Source: Pelagibacterales bacterium SAG-MED47
Lineage (GTDB): Bacteria > Pseudomonadota > Alphaproteobacteria > Pelagibacterales > Pelagibacteraceae
Assembly: GCA_014653355.1 (NCBI GenBank)
Contig: JACWEO010000002.1
Span: forward strand, 1-64,000
Direction of reading: 5' to 3'
Length of the DNA: 64,000 bases
Positions 1-11,152 of this stretch are shown here, one piece after another; the first letter of the stretch is position 1; the number at the start of each line of letters is the position of its first letter. Position numbers and translations under genes: made by a program. The notes beneath the pieces are model-generated. The model did no database searches, was not told where the DNA came from, and saw only the letters and a program-made list of their open reading frames with translations.

Positions 1-411
1 ATTGGTAAAATTCAATCACAATCTACTTCAAACCCATCATCTATAAGCCAAGCTGCTGCAGTAGAAGCATTGAATGGAAAACAGGGCTTTATCAAAAAGA
101 GAGCTAATGCGTTTAAAAAAAGAAGAGACTTTGTTGTAAAAAGTTTAAATAGCATCAAAGGAATTAGTTGTCTAAATCCTAATGGTGCATTTTATGTATT
201 TCCTAGTTGCAAAGGTCTTTTAAATAAAAAAACAAAATTAAAAACTGATACAGATTTTGTTAAAATGTTGCTTGAAAAATCAAATGTTGCGGTTGTACAG
301 GGATCTGCATTTGGATTAGAGGGGCACTTTAGAATTTCTTATGCAACATCAATGAAAAATTTAAAAAAAGCAATGTTAAGAATAAAATTTTTTTGTGAAA
401 GCTTAGTATAA
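1..411 (+). CDS. Aminotransferase class I/II (aspartate aminotransferase-like), 3' part; gene starts before the window
   Basis: Frame is open to base 1 and reads IGKIQSQSTSNPSSISQAAAVEAL upstream of the listed ATG at 70; typical AAT C-terminal domain with FRISYATS. Confidence 0.85.
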   Translation: MGKIQSQSTSNPSSISQAAAVEALNGKQGFIKKRANAFKKRRDFVVKSLNSIKGISCLNPNGAFYVFPSCKGLLNKKTKLKTDTDFVKMLLEKSNVAVVQGSAFGLEGHFRISYATSMKNLKKAMLRIKFFCESLV

Positions 412-417
412 ATTATA

Positions 418-1365
418 TTAGTGTTGGTTTAATATTTTTTTTGCAGGATCAGTTTTTTTTATCCAAGATTCTGGGATGGTATTTACACCTTTTAATGCTG
501 CAAAATAAGCCCCAATAAAATTGGCTCTTGAACAGTTACAACCACCAGCCTTAATAGTTTTCAAAATAGCTGTTTTATAATTTTTTGAACTTATAATTGA
601 GTGAATTGAACTGTTAAAAGTTCCTGGATAACTACACGCCATACCTAATTTCTTAACCATATCAGAGTGAGGTTTTGTTTTTAATTTTTTTACTTTTTTA
701 ATATCCTCAACAATAAATTTAAAATACGAATTTTTTTTAAAAACTTTTACAAATTCATTTATAGGGTCTTTGTTACCTTTTAGAGCTAAATCTATTAGAT
801 AAAATTTTGCTAAAGCATATTTGAGGCTTATTTTTGAAATAGTTATTGTGGAGATAATCTTTTTTATACTTTTTGGATTATAGCCATATAAAAAATAAGG
901 AAGAGCTGCACAATAGCCATCGGACTCGTTTACTTTAACACCTCCAGTTAACTTTTTTTTTGTCTTAATATTTTTGATAGCTTCAATGATATTCTGATGG
1001 ATCCAAGGCCCTTTAATTATTCCTCGCCAATCTTTTACTTTCCTATATTTTGCTCTTAGTTTCAAATTTTTCCAATAAATACTTCCTGGACCAAAACTTT
1101 TTAAAATATTTTTTTTAAATCTTTCTTCCACATTTTTGGGATCTTTAAGCAAAGTTTCTAACATTACTTGACCTATTTGATTATAACCTGAGACCTTACC
1201 AGTTTTAATACTGTAAAATGGGCTTTTATTTTTTTTTAAGAAAGAAAAATCTTTTTTTCCTTTTATAAAGATTTGAAGTTTTTTTTGATTATATACCCAA
1301 TGTAAAGGTCTAGCCGCAGCATCCGCCACAGTTGCACCTAAAAACACATGCAAATTATTTTTCAC
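418..1365 (-). CDS. ADP-ribosylglycohydrolase family protein
   Basis: N-terminal GATVADAAARPLHWVY and overall DraG/crystallin-J1-like pattern. Confidence 0.7.
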   Translation of the reverse strand: MKNNLHVFLGATVADAAARPLHWVYNQKKLQIFIKGKKDFSFLKKNKSPFYSIKTGKVSGYNQIGQVMLETLLKDPKNVEERFKKNILKSFGPGSIYWKNLKLRAKYRKVKDWRGIIKGPWIHQNIIEAIKNIKTKKKLTGGVKVNESDGYCAALPYFLYGYNPKSIKKIISTITISKISLKYALAKFYLIDLALKGNKDPINEFVKVFKKNSYFKFIVEDIKKVKKLKTKPHSDMVKKLGMACSYPGTFNSSIHSIISSKNYKTAILKTIKAGGCNCSRANFIGAYFAALKGVNTIPESWIKKTDPAKKILNQH

Positions 1366-1366
1366 T

Positions 1367-2314
1367 TTATTTGTGTGAAAGATGTTTTTCAGCCTCTAAA
1401 GCTGCCATACAGCCCATACCAGCAGCTGTTACTGCTTGTCTGAATATTTTGTCCTTTACATCTCCTGCTGCGTAAACTCCAGGAACATTTGTTTCTGTAG
1501 AATCAGGTTTGGTGATTAAATATCCTTCTTTATCCATTTCTAATTGATCTTTAAATAATGAAGTTGCAGGATCATGCCCAATTGCAATAAATAAACCATC
1601 TACTTTGACCTCTTTAATTTTATTTGTTTTAACATTCTTTATTTTAATACCTTTTACATTTTTAGGTTCATTTTCACCTATTACATCCTCAATTACAGTA
1701 TCCCAAATTATTTCAATTTTTTTATTTTCCATTAATTTTTTTTGAAGCATTTTTTCAGCTCTTAGACTATCACGTCTATGGATGAGCTTTACTTTTGAGG
1801 CAAACTTTGTGAGAAACATTGCTTCTTCCACAGCAGCATTTCCACCACCAACAACCGCAACCTCTTTATCTTTAAAAAAGAAACCATCGCAAGTAGCACA
1901 GGCTGAAACACCAAAACCTCTAAATTTTTGCTCTGATTTTATATTTAACCATCTAGCCTGAGCGCCAGTAGAAATTATTATACTATCTGCAGTATATTTT
2001 TGACCTTGGTCACCAATAGCTTCAAATGGAGTAGATTTTAAATTTATTGAACTTATGTGATCTTCTATCATTTCAGTTCCAACTACTTTAGCTTGTTCTT
2101 TCATTTGATCCATTAACCATGGTCCTTGGATTACTTCAGCAAATCCTGGAAAGTTTTCAACATCGGTAGTGGTTGATAATTGCCCTCCTGGCTCTGAGCC
2201 ATAAACTAGAATTGGATTTAACATTGCTCTAGCAGCATATACAGCTGCAGTATATCCAGCAGGACCAGACCCAATTATTAACACTTTTGTGTGTTTAGTT
2301 GGATTTTGACTCAT
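1367..2314 (-). CDS. trxB: Thioredoxin reductase
   Basis: GSGPAGYTAAVYAARA, CATCDGFF redox motif, GGGNAAVEEA NADPH site, VYAAGDV. Confidence 0.96.
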   Translation of the reverse strand: MSQNPTKHTKVLIIGSGPAGYTAAVYAARAMLNPILVYGSEPGGQLSTTTDVENFPGFAEVIQGPWLMDQMKEQAKVVGTEMIEDHISSINLKSTPFEAIGDQGQKYTADSIIISTGAQARWLNIKSEQKFRGFGVSACATCDGFFFKDKEVAVVGGGNAAVEEAMFLTKFASKVKLIHRRDSLRAEKMLQKKLMENKKIEIIWDTVIEDVIGENEPKNVKGIKIKNVKTNKIKEVKVDGLFIAIGHDPATSLFKDQLEMDKEGYLITKPDSTETNVPGVYAAGDVKDKIFRQAVTAAGMGCMAALEAEKHLSHK

Positions 2315-2335
2315 ATGAAAGCTATATAGTGATTA

Positions 2336-3286
2336 ATGACTAAATTAAAAGGTATATTATTGACTGAGGGAATGCATGGAATGATAAGCCAAGTAGAAGG
2401 GCTTGCTAAAGCCTTGGAATTAGATTTTATACACGAGAAAATTGAACTAAATAATTTTTGGAAATTAATTCCACCAAAACTTACCCCAATTCGAAGTTTT
2501 GTATTTAAGAATAAAATAACTAAAAATTTTGATTTTGTAATATCTTGTGGAAGAAAAAGTGTGATTCCATCAATATTTTTAAAAAAAAAATTTAGGAATA
2601 AATTAGTAAGTATACATATACAGAATCCAAAAGTTTCAGTAAACAATTTTGATTTTGTCATTGTACCAGAACATGACGGACTTAAAGGGGATAATGTTTT
2701 AGAAACAAAAGGAGCTATTCATTATTTAAGAAATAATGAATTAGATGACAATGAAAATTATTTGAAACCTAAAATAAATAAAAAAAAAATTGTTAGTTTC
2801 ATAATTGGGGGGCCAAACAAATATTATAATTATAATGGTAAAATTATTGATGACATTTTTTTTAAAATTACTAGTAATTTTTTAAATAAAGGCTATCAAT
2901 TAATTTTTGTACCTTCAATGAGAACCCCTCAAAATATAATTGAAAAGGCAAAAAATTATTTTGATAAAAATCAAATTATCATACCTAACGTCAATAAAAA
3001 AGCATACCTTTCGTCTCTAAAATTAGCGGATCACATCGTTGTAACGTGTGATTCAACATCAATGATTTCGGAAGCTGCAATAACAGGAAAACCAATCTAT
3101 ATAGCTCAAATGCTACCAATTAAGAATAATTACAGATTTAAAAAATTTTTTGAATTATTCAAATCGTTAAATATTACAAAAGATCTAGAAAATTCAGTTG
3201 AAGATTGGAAATATGAAAAACTTGATGAAACTAATAAAATATCAAGTTATATAAAAGAAAAAATAAAAAATTATGACTTTTCTTAA
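2336..3286 (+). CDS. ELM1-like (mitochondrial fission ELM1 family) protein
   Basis: EGMHGMISQVEGLAKAL, FVISCGRKSV, GGPNKYYNY, VTCDSTSMISEAAITGKPIYI. Confidence 0.75.
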   Translation: MTKLKGILLTEGMHGMISQVEGLAKALELDFIHEKIELNNFWKLIPPKLTPIRSFVFKNKITKNFDFVISCGRKSVIPSIFLKKKFRNKLVSIHIQNPKVSVNNFDFVIVPEHDGLKGDNVLETKGAIHYLRNNELDDNENYLKPKINKKKIVSFIIGGPNKYYNYNGKIIDDIFFKITSNFLNKGYQLIFVPSMRTPQNIIEKAKNYFDKNQIIIPNVNKKAYLSSLKLADHIVVTCDSTSMISEAAITGKPIYIAQMLPIKNNYRFKKFFELFKSLNITKDLENSVEDWKYEKLDETNKISSYIKEKIKNYDFS

Positions 3287-3935
3287 CTCTATTTTAAATC
3301 AATCTAAAAAATATGAAACTCCTTTTGTTCATTGGGAGTACAATAATCCACTAGATCAAAATACTATCGAAGAAGTCATCAATGCGGATATCCCAGATTT
3401 AAGTAAACACAATTTGAATTATGATGGAACGAGAGCAATTGATGATGGATCAGCAGAATTTAGAAAAGGAATTGCATCAGGTGGCAAAGCTATAAAATTT
3501 AGATGTTTTATAACAAAAGATAATGCGCAAAAATTTCCGCATTTAGTGAAATTCGTAAATGAACTTCAATCTAAAGAAACTTATAATGTTATCTCAAAAA
3601 TGATTAACAAAGATCTTTCTAAATCATTTGTAAGAGTTGAAGTTATATGTGATAGAGAAGGGTTTTGGTTAAAACCTCATTGTGATATTGAAGAAAAATT
3701 AATGTCAGGGTTAATTTTTGTTAATAATGTTAATGAGTCAGAAGATTTAGGTACTGATTTCTATAATGATAAACTAGAAAAAGTAAAAACAATTCCCTAT
3801 AAACACAACTATGGTTATTTATTTACCAGTGGTCCAGGTACATGGCATGGGATGGAAAAAAAAAAAATTGTTAAAGAAAGGCGCTGTATTCAAGTTAATT
3901 ACGTTACTTTTCCAACAGATTGGAAGGTTGACTAA
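3273..3935 (+). CDS. 2OG-Fe(II) oxygenase-like protein
   Basis: KPHCDIEEKLMSGLIFVN (HxD-like) plus distal GTWHGM; overlaps the end of the preceding gene. Confidence 0.55.
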   Translation: MTFLNSILNQSKKYETPFVHWEYNNPLDQNTIEEVINADIPDLSKHNLNYDGTRAIDDGSAEFRKGIASGGKAIKFRCFITKDNAQKFPHLVKFVNELQSKETYNVISKMINKDLSKSFVRVEVICDREGFWLKPHCDIEEKLMSGLIFVNNVNESEDLGTDFYNDKLEKVKTIPYKHNYGYLFTSGPGTWHGMEKKKIVKERRCIQVNYVTFPTDWKVD

Positions 3936-3941
3936 AATTTT

Positions 3942-4187
3942 TTATATAAGGCTTGAGTATATACCCATTATAATTAATGTGCAGAAAATGAAACAAATCC
4001 CATATATTGCTTTCAATTGATCTTTGTTGGATGAGTCTGTTATCTTCCAATGACTAATAGAATTCACTTTAGGTTTTTTAGAAATAAAAAAATTTTTGTT
4101 ATCGGGGAAGCTTATAACCTCTGCATTATAAAAATTTTGTTTTTTTCTTATTTCATTTCGTCTGATTTTGTGAATTTCCGAACTCAT
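3942..4187 (-). CDS. Small hypothetical protein with C-terminal transmembrane segment
   Basis: 81 aa ORF between flanking genes; hydrophobic AIYGICFIFCTLIIMGIYSSLI. Confidence 0.5.
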   Translation of the reverse strand: MSSEIHKIRRNEIRKKQNFYNAEVISFPDNKNFFISKKPKVNSISHWKITDSSNKDQLKAIYGICFIFCTLIIMGIYSSLI

Positions 4188-4315
4188 TTAATTTAAAAAA
4201 TTTTAATAATTTTAGTTAATCTACTTATCAATTAAGTTTAAAGAAAATTATTTTTTATATTTATAATTTCCTTCAACTCAAAAGTGTATAAATACTATCA
4301 ACTTGAGATTGAACT

Positions 4316-7300
4316 TCAGCGACTTATGTCTTGCAAAGAGTTTACTGTAAGTTTTTTACTTTTTAGAGATTTAATTCCCTCTATACATGCAAGCGCTGTA
4401 GACATATTTGTACAGTAAGGAATTTTATTTTTAAGCGTTCCCCTTCTAAGAGCAACAGCGTCTTTAAGTCTATGTTCTGAATTTCCACCCCCAGTGTTTA
4501 TGACTAGTGCAATTTTTTTTGAATTCAATATATCAACAATGTGAGGTGACCCTGAACTGACTTTATTAATAATTCTACATTTCATTCCGTGTTTTCTTAT
4601 ATATTCAGCAGTCCCTCTGGTTGCGCTCAAAATAAATTTTAATTTTAAAAGTTCTTTGGCTAAACTGATTCCTTCGTCTTTATGAGAGTCTTTTAATGAA
4701 ATAAATGCCAACCCTTGAGTTGGTAATGAATTTGCTGATGCAATTTGACTTTTTGCAAAAGCCATACCAAAATTTTTATCAAACCCCATAACTTCACCAG
4801 TTGACTTCATTTCAGGACCTAAAATAAGATCGCTTTTAGGGAATTTATTAAAAGGGAATACAGCTTCTTTAACTGCATACATCCCTTTGGATCTATCCTT
4901 TAAATTGAACTTAGAAAGTTTTTGGCCTACCATCACACGTGAAGCAATCTTAGCTAAGGGGATACCTTTCGCCTTTGAAACAAATGGGACTGTTCTACTT
5001 GCCCTTGGGTTGACCTCTATTACATAGATTTCATCTTTTTTTATTGCAAATTGAATATTCATAAAACCTTTTACTTTTAAAGCTAAAGCCAATTTTATAG
5101 TTTGATTTTCAATTTCTTTAATCAAAAATGGTTTAATTGATACTGGTGGTAAACTACATGCAGAGTCCCCAGAATGAATTCCAGCTTCTTCTATATGCTG
5201 CATAATACCTGCGACATACACTTGTTTGCCGTCTGATATAGCATCTACATCTACTTCCATTGCATGATCAATAAATTTATCAATTAAAATTGGATTTTCC
5301 TCAGCAGCCTTAAATGCTTCTTCAATGAAATTTTTAAGTTGATTTTTTTCATGAACAATTTCCATTGCTCTTCCGCCTAATACATAAGAAGGTCTTACCA
5401 TTAAAGGCAATCCAATTTTTTCTGATATATGAATAGCTTCTTTAAATGTTTTAGCTATTGCACTTTCAGCTTGTTTCAATTTTAATTTACTAATTAATCT
5501 TCTAAATCGATCTCTATCCTCAGCTAAATCAATAGAGGTATATTGCGTTCCTAAAATTGGGAGTTTATTATCATGTAAAAATTTGGCAAGTTTAATTGGA
5601 GTTTGTCCTCCAAACTGAGCAATGATTCCTACAAGTTTTCCATTTTCTTTTTCTTTTTTAATTATATTAAATACATATTCTTCATTTAAAGGTTCAAAAT
5701 ATAATCGATTACTCGTATCATAATCTGTTGAAACTGTTTCAGGGTTACAATTAATCATAATTGTTTCAAAACCAGCATCTTTCAAAGAGAAGCTTGCCTG
5801 ACAACAGCAATAATCAAACTCTATACCTTGTCCAATTCTATTAGGGCCTCCCCCTAAAATGATAATTTTTTTTTTTGGAGTAGGTTCTGCTTCACATTCA
5901 GAACTAACTGAGAAATTTCTTTGATAAGTTGAATACATATATGGTGTGAATGATTTAAATTCAGCAGCGCAAGTGTCAACTTTTTTAAAAACAGGTAAAA
6001 TTTTAAGAGCGATTCTCCTTCTTCTGACAAAACCTTCAGAAGACTTAATCAATTCAGACAGTTTTTTGTCAGAAAAACCAATTGATTTTATTTTGTTAAA
6101 CTCAGCAAAATTATTAGGTAATCCGTTATTTTTGATCTCAGATTCACTATCAACTATTTCTTTTATTTGTTCTAGGAACCACGGATCAATCTTTGTTAAT
6201 TTAAAAATTTTTTTTAAATTAATTTTCTTCCTTATTCCCTCAGCAACAAGAAGAAGTTTATTAGGTAAATTTTCTTTAAGTTTTTTTTCAATTTGTTTTT
6301 TATTTAGAACAAATATTCTATCTAATCCTGAAAAACCAGTCTCAAGAGAAATCAATGCTTTTTGGAATGATTCTTTAAAATTTCTACCAATTGCCATTGC
6401 TTCACCAACTGACTTCATTGATGTACCTAACGTAGCTGGAGATGTTGAAAATTTTTCAAAGGTAAATCTTGGAATTTTTGTAACTACATAATCGATACTT
6501 GGTTCGAATGATGCTGGGGTAATCTTAGTAATTTCATTTTTTAATTCATCCAGCGTGTAACCAACAGCCAGTTTTGCAGCAACTTTTGCAATTGGAAACC
6601 CAGTTGCTTTTGATGCGAGTGCAGAGGACCTTGAAACTCTTGGATTCATTTCAATTACAACCATTCGACCATTTTTTGGATTAATTGCAAATTGGACATT
6701 CGAACCTCCAGTTTCTACCCCAATTTTTCTCAAACATGCGATGGAAGCATTTCTCATGATTTGATACTCTTTATCAGTAAGAGTCAGTGCTGGTGCGACT
6801 GTCACAGAGTCTCCCGTGTGAATACCCATTGGATCAATATTCTCGATAGAGCAGATAATGATACAGTTATCTTTTTTATCTCTCACAACTTCCATCTCAA
6901 ATTCTTTCCACCCTTCCAAACATTCTTCCACCAATACTTGATTAACTGGAGACTCATGCAAGCCACTTTTAATTATTTTAAGATAATCTTTTTTATTTTT
7001 AGCAATTCCACCCCCAAGACCCCCAAGTGTAAAGGCAGGTCTAATGATTACTGGAAAACCAATCTTTTTTAAAACTTTATTCGATTGTTTGATATTATTT
7101 ACAATTTCAGATTTAGGCAAATCTAAACCAATATCTATCATATTTTTTCTAAATTTTTTTCTATCCTCTGCATTTGCTATTGCTTTTGAATTTGCTCCTA
7201 TGAGTTCAATATTATATTTTCTTAAAATTCCTTTTTTTTCAGCCTCCATAGCAAGATTAAGTGCCGTCTGACCACCCATTGTTGGAAGTAATGCATCTGG

Positions 7301-7546
7301 TTTTTCTTTTTTTATAATTTTTTCTAAAATTTCTAATGTAATGGGTTCTATGTAAGTTTTATCAGCAACATCTGGATCAGTCATTATTGTTGCAGGATTT
7401 GAGTTGATCAAAATTATTTTATAACCTTCATCTTTTAGAGCTTTACAAGCTTGTGTGCCTGAATAATCAAACTCACAAGCCTGACCTATAATAATTGGTC
7501 CAGCTCCTACAACTAGTATCTTTTTAATATCTTTTCTTTTTGGCAT
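4316..7546 (-). CDS. carB: Carbamoyl-phosphate synthase large subunit
   Basis: 1076 aa, duplicated ATP-grasp halves, [22 protein letters not shown] and [21 protein letters not shown]. Confidence 0.98.
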   Translation of the reverse strand: MPKRKDIKKILVVGAGPIIIGQACEFDYSGTQACKALKDEGYKIILINSNPATIMTDPDVADKTYIEPITLEILEKIIKKEKPDALLPTMGGQTALNLAMEAEKKGILRKYNIELIGANSKAIANAEDRKKFRKNMIDIGLDLPKSEIVNNIKQSNKVLKKIGFPVIIRPAFTLGGLGGGIAKNKKDYLKIIKSGLHESPVNQVLVEECLEGWKEFEMEVVRDKKDNCIIICSIENIDPMGIHTGDSVTVAPALTLTDKEYQIMRNASIACLRKIGVETGGSNVQFAINPKNGRMVVIEMNPRVSRSSALASKATGFPIAKVAAKLAVGYTLDELKNEITKITPASFEPSIDYVVTKIPRFTFEKFSTSPATLGTSMKSVGEAMAIGRNFKESFQKALISLETGFSGLDRIFVLNKKQIEKKLKENLPNKLLLVAEGIRKKINLKKIFKLTKIDPWFLEQIKEIVDSESEIKNNGLPNNFAEFNKIKSIGFSDKKLSELIKSSEGFVRRRRIALKILPVFKKVDTCAAEFKSFTPYMYSTYQRNFSVSSECEAEPTPKKKIIILGGGPNRIGQGIEFDYCCCQASFSLKDAGFETIMINCNPETVSTDYDTSNRLYFEPLNEEYVFNIIKKEKENGKLVGIIAQFGGQTPIKLAKFLHDNKLPILGTQYTSIDLAEDRDRFRRLISKLKLKQAESAIAKTFKEAIHISEKIGLPLMVRPSYVLGGRAMEIVHEKNQLKNFIEEAFKAAEENPILIDKFIDHAMEVDVDAISDGKQVYVAGIMQHIEEAGIHSGDSACSLPPVSIKPFLIKEIENQTIKLALALKVKGFMNIQFAIKKDEIYVIEVNPRASRTVPFVSKAKGIPLAKIASRVMVGQKLSKFNLKDRSKGMYAVKEAVFPFNKFPKSDLILGPEMKSTGEVMGFDKNFGMAFAKSQIASANSLPTQGLAFISLKDSHKDEGISLAKELLKLKFILSATRGTAEYIRKHGMKCRIINKVSSGSPHIVDILNSKKIALVINTGGGNSEHRLKDAVALRRGTLKNKIPYCTNMSTALACIEGIKSLKSKKLTVNSLQDISR

Positions 7547-8723
7547 TTTTTTTCATGTTATTAATGAATTCTTGAAATAAATAAACACTATCATGTGGAC
7601 CTGGATTTGACTCTGGATGATACTGGACTGAAAATATAGGTTTGTTTTTAAGTCTGATACCTTCAATAGAATTATCGAAAAGAGATTTATGAGTAATTTC
7701 AATCTTTTTTGGTAAAGTCTCTTCAACCACAACAAAGCCATGATTTTGACTTGTAATTTCAACTTTATCATTAACTAAATTTTTAACAGGATGGTTTGCA
7801 CCTCTATGCCCCATCTTCATTTTTGTAGTCTTCCCGCCTAAAGCTAATGCTAAAATCTGATGCCCTAAACAAATCCCAAATATTGGTAAATTTTTTTTCA
7901 TTAATTCATTAATTATTTTTATAGCATATTTTCCGGTTGCTGCTGGATCACCAGGACCATTGGATAAGAAAATTCCATGAGGTTTTAGATTTAATATTTT
8001 TTCCGCAGAAGTTCTACAAGAAACCACTGTTACTTTACATTTAAAATCAGAAAAATACCTTAAAATATTTTTTTTGATTCCATAATCAATCGCAACTACA
8101 TGAAAAAAATTCTTTTTATTTTTCTTAAATCCCATTTCTTTTTTCCAGGTTTTAATACCTTTCCAGGTATAGTTTTTTGACGTTGTTACATTTTTTGCAA
8201 GATCAAGATTTTTTAAGCCGCTCCACTTAATTGTAGAGTTGGTTAATTTGCTAATATTAAATTTTCCATTTTTTGAATAAGCAATTGTCCCTTTTGGTGC
8301 TCCTTTATCTCTAATTAAATTAGTTAAACTTCTTGTATCCAGCCCAGTAATTCCAACAATTTTATTTTTTTTTAGCCAAATGTCTAAATGCGAAAATGCT
8401 CTATAGTTTGAAGGAGAGGTTATTTCGGAGTTAAAGATAACACCTCTTGTCCAAATTTTGTCAGACTCAATATCTTCTTTATTAGTTCCAACATTTCCAA
8501 TGTGAGGAAAAGTAAAGTTAATGATCTGCCCTGCATAAGAGGGATCGGAAATAATTTCTTGATAACCTGTTAAAGAAGTGTTGAAGCAAACTTCACCGGT
8601 TGCTTCTCCATTGTAACCAATACCAACCCCCTTGAAAACTTTCTTATTTTCAAGAACTAAAATACCTGTTTGAATTTGATTGTTTTTTTTTGAGTTAGCT
8701 TTTTCTTTTGATTTTTTGTTCAA
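7524..8723 (-). CDS. carA: Carbamoyl-phosphate synthase small subunit
   Basis: GATase motif [25 protein letters not shown]; overlaps carB by 23 nt. Confidence 0.97.
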   Translation of the reverse strand: MNKKSKEKANSKKNNQIQTGILVLENKKVFKGVGIGYNGEATGEVCFNTSLTGYQEIISDPSYAGQIINFTFPHIGNVGTNKEDIESDKIWTRGVIFNSEITSPSNYRAFSHLDIWLKKNKIVGITGLDTRSLTNLIRDKGAPKGTIAYSKNGKFNISKLTNSTIKWSGLKNLDLAKNVTTSKNYTWKGIKTWKKEMGFKKNKKNFFHVVAIDYGIKKNILRYFSDFKCKVTVVSCRTSAEKILNLKPHGIFLSNGPGDPAATGKYAIKIINELMKKNLPIFGICLGHQILALALGGKTTKMKMGHRGANHPVKNLVNDKVEITSQNHGFVVVEETLPKKIEITHKSLFDNSIEGIRLKNKPIFSVQYHPESNPGPHDSVYLFQEFINNMKKNAKKKRY

Positions 8724-8848
8724 TTACAACTCATGAGTTAAAGGTTAATACAATAATTGGTTTATTATCGCAACATAGATGTATTAAAAAATTGTAAAAA
8801 AACAATTTTTCTTTTGAAGAATTTTTTCTTTAAAGTAGATTAAAAATT

Positions 8849-9310
8849 ATGTCTTTAAAAGAAACAATAGAATCAGAATATAAAAATGCCTTAAAATCGA
8901 AAGATAAGATAAAAATATCAACTTATAGGTTAATTTTGTCGTCTATAAAGGACTTAGATATATCTAACAGATCAGGGCCAAATAAAAAAGAGACTGATGA
9001 TCAGGATATCAAGAAGTTGTTAAAAAAGATGGTCAAGCAAAGAACCGAATCAATCGATATATATAAACAAAATAACAGATCAGATCTTTTAGAGGTAGAG
9101 CAAAATGAATATGATATTTTAATGAATTTTTTACCCAAACAACTTAGTGAGGAAGAAACTAAAAAAATATGTTTAGAAATTATTTCAAAATTAAGCGCAA
9201 CTTCAATTAAAGATATAGGCAAGGTAATAGGAGAATTGAAAAAGAATAATGCTGAAGAAATTGATTTTGCAAAAGCGGGGTTACTTTTAAAACAATTATT
9301 AAACAAATAA
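8849..9310 (+). CDS. GatB/YqeY domain protein
   Basis: YqeY pattern: MSLKETIESEYKNALKSKDK, MNFLPKQLSEEE, IGKVIGELK. Confidence 0.88.
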   Translation: MSLKETIESEYKNALKSKDKIKISTYRLILSSIKDLDISNRSGPNKKETDDQDIKKLLKKMVKQRTESIDIYKQNNRSDLLEVEQNEYDILMNFLPKQLSEEETKKICLEIISKLSATSIKDIGKVIGELKKNNAEEIDFAKAGLLLKQLLNK

Positions 9311-11085
9311 TGAAATATCCAAAAGAATATCTAGATGAAATTAAAACAAGATTAAAAGTTTCAACAGTAGTATCAAAATTTGTAAGTTTAAAAAAAAGAG
9401 GCAAAGAATATGTGGGTCTTTCTCCTTTTAAAAATGAAAAAACTCCATCATTTACAGTTAATGATGAAAAAGAATTTTATCATTGCTTTGCAACCTCTGA
9501 ACACGGAAACATATTTGATTTTGTTATGAAAACTCAAAACCTGAGGTTTGGTGAAGCTGTTAAACATCTAGCTAATTTAGCTGGTATGCAACCATATTTG
9601 TTTTCAAAGTTAGACGAAGAGAGAGAAAAAAGGTGGAAAGAATATTCCTTAATATTTACAAAATATACCGATTTTTATCACGAACAACTTATTAAAAATC
9701 AATCTCTTTTAAATGTGAGAGAATATCTAAAAAAAAGATCTTTGAACAAAGATCAAGTTAAGAAATTTAAAATAGGATACATAGAAAAAAATCCAAGTTT
9801 TTTTGAAATTCTTAAAAAAGAATTTAGTGAAGAGTCTTTACAAGAGACTGGATTATTTTATTTTGATGATAAAAAAAAAATTTTTATCGAAAGATTTAAA
9901 GGTCGTTTAATTTTTCCAATTAATAATATTGCAGGGCAACCTATTGCTTTGGGGGGAAGAATTATCGAAAAAAGCGATTATTTTGCAAAATATATTAATT
10001 CTCCAGAAACTTATTTTTTTAAAAAAGGATCAAACTTATACAATTTGGATTTAGCTAGAAAGTTATCCAATAAATTAGAAAGCATTTTTTTAGTTGAAGG
10101 CTATATGGATGTAATTGGTTTAAGTAAAAATGGAATTGATAATGTGGTAGCAAATTTGGGTACTTCATTGACAGATAAACAAATACTTACATTAAATCAG
10201 TTTTTTGAGGATATAATCATATGTTTTGATGGAGATGAAAGTGGTTATAAAGCTGCCTTAAGAGCTGCTGAAAATTCAATTAAAGATTTGAAACCAGAAA
10301 AACAAATCTCATTTTTATTTTTACCCAATGATGAAGATCCAGATAGTTTTGTAAATAAAAATGGTAAAAATTATTTTATAGATTTTTCAAAACACAGAAA
10401 AATTCCAATACATCAGTTTATTTTCACTCATTATAAAAAACAAACTGAGAACAATCCATCTTCAATGGCTATTTTTGAGAAAAAATTAAGATCTATTGCT
10501 AATGCTATTAAAGATAATTTTATAAAAAAATATGTTTTAGAATACTTCTTAGAAAAAATTTCTGAACTAACTCCTCACACAAGTAAAATTAGAGACAATT
10601 TGTATGTAAAAAAAACTAAAACTTTACAGACAACAAAAAAATATTTCAATGAAAGTAAGTCATTAACAGGTGTGGAGCTTAAAGAATTTTCACTTTTATA
10701 TTTAATAATTAATAATCTCAAATTAATGCAGGAAAATATTCACTTAATCGAGAACATTAAATTGTTCACTGAGGTCAATAAACAGATTTTTGAGAAGATA
10801 ATTTTTAAAATTAAATTAGAAAAAAAGACGAAAATTGATGACTTAGAAATAGATAATCAACTAATTGAAAAGATTATAAAATTTGCTCCTATAAAACATA
10901 TTTTAAAAAATAAGTTGGATAGTAAGAATGATGTAATTGAGTTATTAGAGGATATTAATAGGGATCTTATCAATTATGATTTAGAATTCAGAATTAAGGA
11001 ATTAGAATCAAAATTTTCGAAAGACATGAGCGAAGCAACATTTAATGAGCTTAAAGACTTGAAAAAAAAGCAAAATATCAATTAA
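9310..11085 (+). CDS. dnaG: DNA primase
   Basis: GLSPFKNEKTPSFTVNDEKEFYHCF, TOPRIM LVEGYMDVIGL, ICFDGDESGYKAALRA. Confidence 0.97.
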   Translation: MKYPKEYLDEIKTRLKVSTVVSKFVSLKKRGKEYVGLSPFKNEKTPSFTVNDEKEFYHCFATSEHGNIFDFVMKTQNLRFGEAVKHLANLAGMQPYLFSKLDEEREKRWKEYSLIFTKYTDFYHEQLIKNQSLLNVREYLKKRSLNKDQVKKFKIGYIEKNPSFFEILKKEFSEESLQETGLFYFDDKKKIFIERFKGRLIFPINNIAGQPIALGGRIIEKSDYFAKYINSPETYFFKKGSNLYNLDLARKLSNKLESIFLVEGYMDVIGLSKNGIDNVVANLGTSLTDKQILTLNQFFEDIIICFDGDESGYKAALRAAENSIKDLKPEKQISFLFLPNDEDPDSFVNKNGKNYFIDFSKHRKIPIHQFIFTHYKKQTENNPSSMAIFEKKLRSIANAIKDNFIKKYVLEYFLEKISELTPHTSKIRDNLYVKKTKTLQTTKKYFNESKSLTGVELKEFSLLYLIINNLKLMQENIHLIENIKLFTEVNKQIFEKIIFKIKLEKKTKIDDLEIDNQLIEKIIKFAPIKHILKNKLDSKNDVIELLEDINRDLINYDLEFRIKELESKFSKDMSEATFNELKDLKKKQNIN

Positions 11086-11152
11086 AACTATCAAATTAAT
11101 AATGGATTTTTACAAATTAAATATTATATAAGACTCTTCAAATTTAATTGCT

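Noticed and set aside
2311-2661. 116 aa minus-strand ORF
   Set aside because: Antisense to the ELM1-like gene
3811-4020. 69 aa plus-strand ORF
   Set aside because: Out-of-frame within the oxygenase-like gene and running into the next gene; no domain
5946-6491. 181 aa plus-strand ORF
   Set aside because: Lies entirely antisense to carB; low-complexity composition typical of the antisense frame of a conserved gene
8786-8810. AAAAATTGT-AAAAAA-ACAATTTTT hairpin upstream of yqeY
   Set aside because: All A/T stem in a very AT-rich background; expected by chance, not enough to call a terminator or leader
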